A program made the translations under genes and the position numbers. This document shows, in pieces, positions 5,640 to 12,629 of a stretch of DNA of 14,353 nucleotides. This DNA is from Firmicutes bacterium CAG:646 (GTDB taxonomy: Bacteria; Bacillota; Clostridia; Lachnospirales; Lachnospiraceae). The notes under the pieces are model-generated. The model made no database searches. It was not told the DNA's origin and saw nothing but the letters and a program-made list of their open reading frames with translations. The DNA is taken from contig HF995353.1 in NCBI GenBank assembly GCA_000432335.1, positions 1 through 14,353 of the forward strand, read 5' to 3'. Position 1 is the stretch's first letter. Each line of letters begins with the position of its first letter.

Positions 5640-8600
5640 TGCCAAAGAATCCAGAGATAAAAAAAGTTTTGATGATAGGTTCCGGTCCGATTGTGATCGG
5701 GCAGGCGGCGGAGTTTGATTATGCGGGAACGCAGGCGTGCCGTTCCTTGAAAGAAGAGGGGATTGAGGTAGTTCTTCTGAATTCCAATCCGGCAACGATC
5801 ATGACAGATAAAGATATTGCAGATAAGGTCTATATTGAGCCCCTTACTGTGGAAGTGGTGGAACAGTTAATTCTGAAGGAAAAGCCGGACAGCGTCCTTC
5901 CTACCCTGGGCGGTCAGGCAGGACTGAACCTGGCGATGGAGCTGGAAGAGAGAGGATTTTTGAGAGAGCATCATGTGCGCCTTATCGGAACAACTTCCCA
6001 GACCATCAAAAAGGCGGAGGATCGCCAGGAATTTAAAGATACTATGGAAAAAATCGGAGAGCCGGTGGCAGCCTCTCTGGTGGTAAAAACGGTGGAAGAC
6101 GGCGTGGCATTTACCAATACGATTGGATATCCGGTAGTATTGCGCCCGGCGTACACCTTAGGGGGAAGCGGTGGCGGAATCGCACACAATGAAGCGGAGC
6201 TGATGGAGATTCTGGAAAATGGTCTGCGCCTTTCCCGAGTAGGAGAGGTTCTGGTGGAACGGTGTATCGCCGGATGGAAGGAAATTGAGTACGAGGTGAT
6301 GCGGGACGGCGCAGGAAACTGCATTACGGTCTGCAATATGGAAAATATCGATCCGGTAGGGGTGCATACCGGTGACAGTATCGTGGTGGCGCCTTCCCAG
6401 ACATTGGGAGATAAAGAGTATCAGATGCTTCGTACTTCAGCGCTGAATATTATCACAGAACTGGGGATCACCGGAGGATGTAATGTACAGTATGCCCTGA
6501 ATCCAGACAGTTTTGAATATTGTGTCATCGAGGTAAATCCCCGGGTGTCCCGTTCTTCGGCGTTGGCAAGTAAGGCTACCGGATATCCGATTGCCAAGGT
6601 TGCGGCAAAAATCGCTCTGGGTTATACGCTGGATGAGATTCCCAATGCGATTACAGGAAAAACGTATGCAAGTTTTGAGCCTATGTTGGATTACTGTGTA
6701 GTGAAGATTCCGCGGCTGCCTTTCGACAAGTTCATCAGCGCAAAACGTACGCTGACTACCCAGATGAAGGCGACCGGAGAGGTTATGAGCATTTGCAATA
6801 ATTTTGAGGGAGCTTTGATGAAAGCCATCCGCTCTCTGGAGCAGCATGTGGACAGTCTGATGTCCTATGATTTTACGGAACTTTCCCGGGAGGAAATGCG
6901 GGAAGCCCTTACCATTGTGGATGATATGCGGATCTGGAGAATCGCTCAGGCGATCCGTCTGGGAATTTCTCAGGAAGAGATTTATGAAATCACCAGAATT
7001 GATCAGTGGTTTATTGATAAGCTTGCTATTCTCACGGAAATGGAGGAGGATCTGAGAACGAAAGAACTCACAGAAGATCTTCTTCGGGAAGCCAAAAGAA
7101 TGGAGTTTCCAGATGCGGTGATTGCTGAACTGGCGAAAAAGACGGAAAAAGAGATCAAAGATTTAAGAAAACAGTACAGTATTTGTGCTGCGTACAAAAT
7201 GGTGGATACCTGTGCCGCAGAATTTGCAGCCACCACTCCGTATTACTATTCTGTTTACGGGGGAGAAAATGAGGCGATAAGCGATTCCAAGAAAAAGAAA
7301 GTGCTGGTGTTGGGTTCCGGTCCGATTCGAATTGGTCAGGGAATCGAATTTGATTTCTGCTCTGTGCACTGTACCTGGGCGTTTGCGAAAGAAGGGTATG
7401 AAACCATTATTATTAATAACAACCCGGAGACGGTAAGTACCGATTTTGATATTGCGGATAAGTTGTATTTTGAGCCGCTTACGCCTGAGGATGTGGAAAA
7501 TATTGTAAATATTGAGAAGCCGGACGGAGCGGTTGTGCAGTTTGGAGGACAGACGGCTATCAAGCTGACGCAGGCTTTGATGGAGATGGGTGTTCCGATT
7601 CTGGGAACCTCTGCGGAAAATGTGGATGCGGCGGAAGATCGGGAGTTGTTTGATGCGATACTGGAGCAGTGTGAGATTCCAAGACCCAAGGGACAGACGG
7701 TTTATACGGCAGAAGAAGCGGTGCAGGCAGCCCGGGAACTGGGATACCCCGTTTTGGTTCGGCCATCCTACGTTCTGGGCGGTCAGGGGATGCAGATCGC
7801 TATCAATGACGAGGATGTGGAGCAGTATATTGGAATTATCAACCGGATCGCGCAGGAACATCCGATTCTGGTCGATAAGTATCTGGTGGGAAAAGAGATT
7901 GAAGTGGATGCCGTATGCGATGGAGAGGATATCGTGATTCCTGGTATTATGGAGCATATTGAGCGGGCAGGTATTCATTCCGGCGACAGTATTTCCGTAT
8001 ATCCGGCGCAGACCATCAGCAAGTCTGCAAAGGCGACGATCGAGGAATACACCAGACGGCTGGCAAGAGCTTTGCATGTGGTGGGCATGATTAATATTCA
8101 GTTTATTGTATGTGGAGAAGAGGTCTATGTGATTGAGGTAAATCCTCGTTCCAGCCGTACGGTTCCGTATATCAGCAAAGTTACAGGTATTCCTATCGTG
8201 CCGCTGGCTGCAAAAGCTATTATGGGATATAGACTGAAGGATCTGGGCTATACGCCGGGATTGCAGCCGGAAGCAAAATATTTTGCCATTAAGATGCCGG
8301 TATTTTCCTTTGAAAAAATCCGCGGAGCAGATATCAGTCTGGGACCGGAGATGAAGTCTACGGGAGAGTGTCTGGGAATTGCCGAAAACTTCAATGAGGC
8401 TCTCTATAAGGCGTTTTTGGGGGCAGGCGTAAACCTTCCCAAACATAAAAATATGATTATGACGGTGCGGGATGAGGATAAACCGGAAGCGGTGGAAGTC
8501 GGAAAACGGTTTGAAGCGCTGGGATACCGAATCTACGCTACAAAAAATACGGCAAAAGCTTTAAAAGAGGCGGGAGTAAAAGTCATTCGGACCAATAAGA

Positions 8601-8836
8601 TTGAGCAGGATTCCCCGAATCTCATGGATCTGATTCTGGGTCATAAGATCGATCTGGTCATTGACACCCCTTCTCAGGGAGTGGAACATTCCAGAGATGG
8701 TTTCCTGATTCGAAGAAATGCCATTGAAACTGGCGTCAATGTACTGACGGCTATGGACACAGCAAAGGCGCTGGTGACGAGTCTGGAAAATACAGATCTG
8801 AACCAACTGACACTGATCGACATTGCGAAGATATAA
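5639..8836 (+). CDS. carB: Carbamoyl-phosphate synthase large subunit
   Basis: Synthetase subunit: from bicarbonate, ammonia delivered by CarA and two ATP it makes carbamoyl phosphate. It is 1065 residues, the usual size. The two homologous halves are clear. The first begins with a GSGPIVIGQ loop (about 14-22) and has its ATP-grasp signature EVNPR at 298-302. The second begins with GSGPIRIGQ (about 559-567) and has EVNPR at 833-837. The oligomerisation region lies between (about 400-550). A C-terminal MGS-like allosteric domain (about 936-1065) carries the ATKNTAKAL and IDTPSQG blocks, typical of the site where nucleotides and ornithine act. Start: the ATG shares its A with the carA stop (TAATG); the ribosome site GGGAGGGG (5624-5631) lies within carA. 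No frameshift or missing motif is seen. Confidence 0.98.
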   Translation: MPKNPEIKKVLMIGSGPIVIGQAAEFDYAGTQACRSLKEEGIEVVLLNSNPATIMTDKDIADKVYIEPLTVEVVEQLILKEKPDSVLPTLGGQAGLNLAMELEERGFLREHHVRLIGTTSQTIKKAEDRQEFKDTMEKIGEPVAASLVVKTVEDGVAFTNTIGYPVVLRPAYTLGGSGGGIAHNEAELMEILENGLRLSRVGEVLVERCIAGWKEIEYEVMRDGAGNCITVCNMENIDPVGVHTGDSIVVAPSQTLGDKEYQMLRTSALNIITELGITGGCNVQYALNPDSFEYCVIEVNPRVSRSSALASKATGYPIAKVAAKIALGYTLDEIPNAITGKTYASFEPMLDYCVVKIPRLPFDKFISAKRTLTTQMKATGEVMSICNNFEGALMKAIRSLEQHVDSLMSYDFTELSREEMREALTIVDDMRIWRIAQAIRLGISQEEIYEITRIDQWFIDKLAILTEMEEDLRTKELTEDLLREAKRMEFPDAVIAELAKKTEKEIKDLRKQYSICAAYKMVDTCAAEFAATTPYYYSVYGGENEAISDSKKKKVLVLGSGPIRIGQGIEFDFCSVHCTWAFAKEGYETIIINNNPETVSTDFDIADKLYFEPLTPEDVENIVNIEKPDGAVVQFGGQTAIKLTQALMEMGVPILGTSAENVDAAEDRELFDAILEQCEIPRPKGQTVYTAEEAVQAARELGYPVLVRPSYVLGGQGMQIAINDEDVEQYIGIINRIAQEHPILVDKYLVGKEIEVDAVCDGEDIVIPGIMEHIERAGIHSGDSISVYPAQTISKSAKATIEEYTRRLARALHVVGMINIQFIVCGEEVYVIEVNPRSSRTVPYISKVTGIPIVPLAAKAIMGYRLKDLGYTPGLQPEAKYFAIKMPVFSFEKIRGADISLGPEMKSTGECLGIAENFNEALYKAFLGAGVNLPKHKNMIMTVRDEDKPEAVEVGKRFEALGYRIYATKNTAKALKEAGVKVIRTNKIEQDSPNLMDLILGHKIDLVIDTPSQGVEHSRDGFLIRRNAIETGVNVLTAMDTAKALVTSLENTDLNQLTLIDIAKI

Positions 8837-8859
8837 GGAATTTGTAAAGGGGAGAATCT

Positions 8860-9747
8860 ATGGATATTATTGAAATTCTAAAAGTTATATTTTTTGGTAT
8901 TGTGGAGGGAATTACAGAATGGCTTCCTATCAGTAGTACCGGGCACCTGATTTTGGTGGATAATTTTGTGAAGCTGAACGTAAGCGAAGCGTTCTGGCAG
9001 TTATTTTTGGTAATGATCCAGTTGGGGGCTGTTTTAGCGGTGGTGCTTCTGGATTTTGAAAAGCTCTGGCCATTCCATAAAAAAGATCCGGAAAGAGAGA
9101 GCAACTGGAAATATATCAGCGAGAATAAAAAACTGGCGGAGGTGCAGAAGTTCACCGATCACTATGTGGATATGAATAAAATTGTTTTGTGGCTGAAGAT
9201 TCTGGTTTCCTGTGTTCCGGCGATCATCATTGCACTTCCGTTTAACGATTGGATTGAAGAGCATCTGGAACATGACGTCGTGATTGCCACAACACTGATC
9301 GTATATGGTATTCTCTTCATCGTGATCGAAAATTACAATAAAAAGAGAACACCTACCAGAAAGAAACTGAGTGATATTACTTTTAAAGACGCCTTATTTA
9401 TCGGTGTGTTCCAGTTGTTGGCGGTGATTCCGGGAACATCCCGTTCCGGAGCGACGATCATCGGAGGAATTCTTCTGGGAACCAGCAGAAAGCTGGCAGC
9501 AGAGTATACTTTCTTTCTGGCAATCCCAACCATGCTTGGCGCAAGTCTTTTGAAGCTTGTAAAATTCGGTCTTGGCTTTACAGGAACAGAAATCATCATC
9601 CTGCTTTTGGGTATGGCAGTTGCTTTTGTGGTATCGATTCTGGCAATTAAATTCCTGATGGGATATATCAAAAAACATGATTTCAAAGTGTTTGGGTGGT
9701 ATCGCATCGTGTTGGGAGCAGTGATACTGGGATATTATTTTTTATAG
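8860..9747 (+). CDS. uppP: Undecaprenyl-diphosphatase (UppP/BacA)
   Basis: Integral membrane phosphatase that converts undecaprenyl diphosphate to the monophosphate, recycling the lipid carrier for peptidoglycan and other wall polymers. Extra activity is known to raise bacitracin tolerance. It is 295 residues. Motif 1, VEGITEWLPISSTGH (15-29), contains Glu16, Glu20 and His29. Motif 2, PGTSRSG (191-197), contains Arg195. Hydrophobic segments are visible at about 45-64, 108-127, 141-157, 176-190, 213-232, 243-268 and 279-294. Residues 66-105 form a charged loop. The ATG at 8860 follows AAGGGGAG (8847-8854) and lies 23 nt after carB with no terminator between, so it is probably co-transcribed with carAB. 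No metabolic link to carbamoyl phosphate is obvious; shared transcription may reflect growth-rate coupling. Confidence 0.96.
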   Translation: MDIIEILKVIFFGIVEGITEWLPISSTGHLILVDNFVKLNVSEAFWQLFLVMIQLGAVLAVVLLDFEKLWPFHKKDPERESNWKYISENKKLAEVQKFTDHYVDMNKIVLWLKILVSCVPAIIIALPFNDWIEEHLEHDVVIATTLIVYGILFIVIENYNKKRTPTRKKLSDITFKDALFIGVFQLLAVIPGTSRSGATIIGGILLGTSRKLAAEYTFFLAIPTMLGASLLKLVKFGLGFTGTEIIILLLGMAVAFVVSILAIKFLMGYIKKHDFKVFGWYRIVLGAVILGYYFL

Positions 9748-9763
9748 TAAAGAGGGATAGAAT

Positions 9764-10699
9764 ATGGAGAAAAAGAGAGTAGTCATTGCCCTGGGGCACA
9801 GAGCCCTGGGGAATACCCTTCCCGAACAGAAGGAAGCAACAAAAAGAACGGCAAAACGGATCGCACAGTTAGTAAAAGAAGGCGCTGAGGTGGTTATTTC
9901 GCACAGTAATGCTCCGCAGATAGGGATGATCCATACGGCGATGAATGAGTTTGGAAAGTATCATCCAGATTATACGTACGCGCCCATGTCTGTCTGCTCT
10001 GCCATGAGCCAGGGATATATTGGCTATGACTTGCAGAATGCCATTCGCTCGGAACTGATAAAAGAAGGAATTTTCAAACCCGTATGTACCGTTTTGACGC
10101 AGGTGACGGTAGATCCTTATGATGAAGCTTTTGCGGAACCGGTAAAGGTGATCGGTCGTGTTTTGAATGAGCAGGAAGCGGCGGAGGAAGAGGAAAAGGG
10201 CAACTATGTGATCCGCACCGGAGAAGGATATCGCAGGATCGTAGCGGCGCCGAAACCGCAGGGAATTGTGGAAATTGATACGATTCGGACACTGTTAGAT
10301 GCCGGGCAGGTGGTTATTGCCTGCGGCGGAGGCGGAATCCCTGTTTTGGAACAGGGAACGGAGCTTAAGGGCGCCAGCGCAGTAATTGAGAAAGACCTTA
10401 CCAGCGGAAAGCTGGCACAGCTTCTTTCCGCTGATGAACTGATGATCCTTACCAGTGTAGAGAGAGTTTCCTTGGGCTATCATACGCAGGAAGAAAAACT
10501 TCTGGATACGATCACTGTGAAGGAAGCAAAGGAATATATGGAGCAGGGGCAGTTTGAACCGAATACCATGCTTCCTAAAATGCAGGCTTCTGTGGAATTT
10601 GTGGAAAGTGGAGAAGGAAGAAAAGCAGTGATTACTTCTATCGATAAGGCGATAGAAGGTTATGAGGGAAAAACGGGAACTGTGATTGTAAAAGAGTAA
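9764..10699 (+). CDS. arcC: Carbamate kinase family protein with altered active-site loops
   Basis: Member of the amino-acid-kinase fold, closest by eye to carbamate kinase, which interconverts carbamoyl phosphate + ADP and carbamate + ATP. It has 311 residues, the normal length. Kept features: Lys128 after the VDPYDEAF block (116-123), CGGGGIP (187-193), EKD (209-211) and the MLPK lysine Lys272. Changed features: the first loop reads ALGHRALG (9-16), where the family has GGN or GHN before Ala, so Asn becomes Arg13. The second reads HSNAPQ (47-52), where HGNGPQ or HSNGPQ is usual. The nucleotide-side LTGVD block reads LTSVE (229-233). Activity may be altered. It starts 16 nt after uppP with AGAGGGA at 9751-9757 and ends just before a strong terminator, so it is the last gene of the car unit. 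No arcA or arcB (arginine deiminase route) is nearby. The family is secure; the reaction is less so. Confidence 0.85.
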   Translation: MEKKRVVIALGHRALGNTLPEQKEATKRTAKRIAQLVKEGAEVVISHSNAPQIGMIHTAMNEFGKYHPDYTYAPMSVCSAMSQGYIGYDLQNAIRSELIKEGIFKPVCTVLTQVTVDPYDEAFAEPVKVIGRVLNEQEAAEEEEKGNYVIRTGEGYRRIVAAPKPQGIVEIDTIRTLLDAGQVVIACGGGGIPVLEQGTELKGASAVIEKDLTSGKLAQLLSADELMILTSVERVSLGYHTQEEKLLDTITVKEAKEYMEQGQFEPNTMLPKMQASVEFVESGEGRKAVITSIDKAIEGYEGKTGTVIVKE

Positions 10700-10711
10700 A
10701 TATGGAATTAG

Positions 10712-10748
10712 AAAAAACAGGCATTTTTAAATGCCTGTTTTTTCTTTA
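10712..10748 (+). terminator. Intrinsic terminator of the car operon
   Basis: Arms 10712-10726 (AAAAAACAGGCATTT) and 10729-10743 are perfectly complementary over 15 bp. The core is ACAGGCAT/ATGCCTGT, ending in six T and then CTTT. It lies 12 nt after the carbamate-kinase stop. The flanking A6 means it could also stop transcription from the other strand. Confidence 0.93.
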
Positions 10749-10767
10749 AAAATTTTAATGAGGGGGG

Positions 10768-10794
10768 AGATAGTGAGTGGTTAATCAACTATCT
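10768..10794. promoter_or_regulatory. Inverted repeat upstream of the two-component genes, possible operator
   Basis: AGATAGT (10768-10774) and ACTATCT (10788-10794) form a perfect 7-bp inverted repeat with a 13-nt centre. It lies about 120 bp upstream of the predicted promoter and might be a regulator-binding site. The rest of 10744-11006 is AT-rich and holds the promoter described separately, plus a weak 22-codon reading frame (10817-10885). Confidence 0.3.
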
Positions 10795-10915
10795 GTTCAT
10801 AGTATAGGAAATAAATATGAGGAGAATATGTACAAATTATAAAAAAATAAGAAAAAGTATAAAGAAACAGTACGTGAAATTGTAAGAAGGAAGAAGAAAG
10901 GGTGGAACATTTTTC

Positions 10916-10943
10916 TTGCAAATAGTATAATTTCTGATAGAAT
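10916..10943 (+). promoter_or_regulatory. Promoter of the response regulator/kinase pair
   Basis: TTGCAA (10916-10921), a 16-nt spacer, then TAGAAT (10938-10943). A perfect TATAAT also lies at 10926-10931, but its -35 region (TGGAAC at 10903-10908) is weak. One of these overlapping candidates probably drives the pair, giving a leader of about 55-70 nt. Confidence 0.5.
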
Positions 10944-11006
10944 AAAAGCAAGTATTGGTGAAAATGGAGAGAGTACAGTGGTTTGGGATTGGAAAAGGAG
11001 TTAAAA

Positions 11007-12629
11007 ATGTATCGGGTTTTACTTGTAGATGATGAAATCTTAGTGCGTGATGCTATTCGAAGGAATATTGACTGGCAGAAACTGGGATATGAGTTGGCAG
11101 GAGACTGCCAAAATGGAAAAGAAGCTATTGAATTTGTTCAGGAGCATCCGGTGGATCTGGTACTCACAGATATCTGTATGCCGTATGTGGACGGGATGGA
11201 ACTCAGTCATTATCTTCACGATCATTGTCCAGAAGTGAAGATTATTATTTTCAGTGGATTTGGAGAATTTGAATATGCCAAAAAGGCGATTCAGTATAAT
11301 GTGAGCGAGTATCTGCTCAAGCCGGTGACAGCGGTGGAACTTACAGAAGTATTGAAAAATATGTATCAGACGCTGGAAACTGCCAGGCAGGAAGAGATGA
11401 AACTGCAGATGCTTACCCGGGATTCCAAAGAATATAAGAAGAATGAACAGTTGATCCGTTCGCAGGCGCTTTCTTCGTTGGTGACAGGTTCTAAGGAACC
11501 GGAAACATGTGTGAAGCAGATGGAAGAGCTGGGGATTTTTTTGAAGGCGCCAGAGTATCGGATTGCAGTGGTGGAAATTGATATCTATTCAGGTCTGTAT
11601 GAACAGAGTCTGAGTCAGAGGCAGGAAAGCGCACTGATGGCTTTTGTGGTTTACAATATCAGCGATGAAGTGGTGAGAAAACACGAAGCGGGCATCGTGT
11701 ATCAGGAGGCAAATAGCCGGATTGGTATCTTGTTTCAGCAGAATTCTACCAGAGATGCTTTTGATTCGCTGGGAGAAGTTTGCAGAGAAATTAAAGAAAA
11801 GGTCTATGAGAGTATGATGTTGGAACTTTCCATTGCTATCGGACCGCGAGTAAGGAAGTTGGAAAAACTGCATTTTTCTTATGACGAGGCGGAGAAAGCA
11901 TTGGATTATCGATACCTGCTGGGAGGAAATCTCCTGCTGGATCTGGAAAAGGAGGAAAACTTTGGCAAAGAAGTTTTTCTGGAGGAACCTCTGGCATATC
12001 TTGCAGACGCTCTTCAAAATCATCAGAAAGACAGGATACAGGAGAGTTTGGAGACCATCAAACAGAGAATCATGGAGAGTAGGGTGAATAAAAGCCGCGC
12101 CTGCTTGTATCTTCAGCGAGTACTTCGTCTGATCAGTTCTGTTATGGAGAATATACATGCAAATCCGGAAAGTGTAGAAGCAAAAAAAGAACAGGTGTTA
12201 AATCGTATTGCCAGTCAGAGAACGTTTCAGGAAGCGATGGAGCTGGTGGAAAATTTTGCAGGGGAAGCCGCAGATTACATGGAGCAGGAAAACAGCTCTT
12301 CCGGTAAGCGGCAGGCGCTGCAGGCAATGGAATATATCAAAGAACATTATGCAGAGCAGGATCTGAGTTTACATAGCCTTTGTAATTTTCTGGGAATCAG
12401 TACCAGCCATTTCAGTACGATTTTCAAAGAAATTACAGGAGAAACTTTTATGGATGTACTGATTCGTACCAGAATGGATAAAGCAAAGGAACTTCTGGAA
12501 CATACGACGCTTAAAAATTATGAGATTGCAGAACGGGTGGGATTTGCAGATCCTCATTATTTCAGTATTTCCTTTAAAAAAGCGACTGGCATGACGCCCA
12601 CTGTATATGCGAGGAAACACCGCCGATGA
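11007..12629 (+). CDS. YesN-type response regulator with AraC-family DNA-binding domain
   Basis: Transcription factor of a two-component system. The receiver domain (residues 1-120) has the acidic pair Asp8-Asp9, phosphoacceptor Asp55 in LTDICMP, Ser83 and Lys105 in LLKP. A central region (about 120-430) has no motif I recognise, as is usual for this class. The C-terminal AraC/XylS domain (about 440-540) has two helix-turn-helix units, at about 455-485 (SLCNFLGISTSHFSTIFKE) and 505-533 (EIAERVGFADPHYFSISFKK). Length is 540 residues. I chose the ATG at 11007 with AAAAGGAG at 10993-11000; the upstream in-frame TTG at 10983 lacks a site. The stop overlaps the kinase start by 4 nt (ATGA). Such regulators typically control nearby sugar ABC transporter or glycosidase genes, which would be outside this window. 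The target is unknown. Confidence 0.95.
   Translation: MYRVLLVDDEILVRDAIRRNIDWQKLGYELAGDCQNGKEAIEFVQEHPVDLVLTDICMPYVDGMELSHYLHDHCPEVKIIIFSGFGEFEYAKKAIQYNVSEYLLKPVTAVELTEVLKNMYQTLETARQEEMKLQMLTRDSKEYKKNEQLIRSQALSSLVTGSKEPETCVKQMEELGIFLKAPEYRIAVVEIDIYSGLYEQSLSQRQESALMAFVVYNISDEVVRKHEAGIVYQEANSRIGILFQQNSTRDAFDSLGEVCREIKEKVYESMMLELSIAIGPRVRKLEKLHFSYDEAEKALDYRYLLGGNLLLDLEKEENFGKEVFLEEPLAYLADALQNHQKDRIQESLETIKQRIMESRVNKSRACLYLQRVLRLISSVMENIHANPESVEAKKEQVLNRIASQRTFQEAMELVENFAGEAADYMEQENSSSGKRQALQAMEYIKEHYAEQDLSLHSLCNFLGISTSHFSTIFKEITGETFMDVLIRTRMDKAKELLEHTTLKNYEIAERVGFADPHYFSISFKKATGMTPTVYARKHRR

Noticed and set aside
7163..8446. A 427-codon open frame on the - strand inside carB
   Set aside because: It lies wholly antisense to a highly conserved carB coding region and has no ribosome site or recognisable domain. 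It is explained by carB codon bias.
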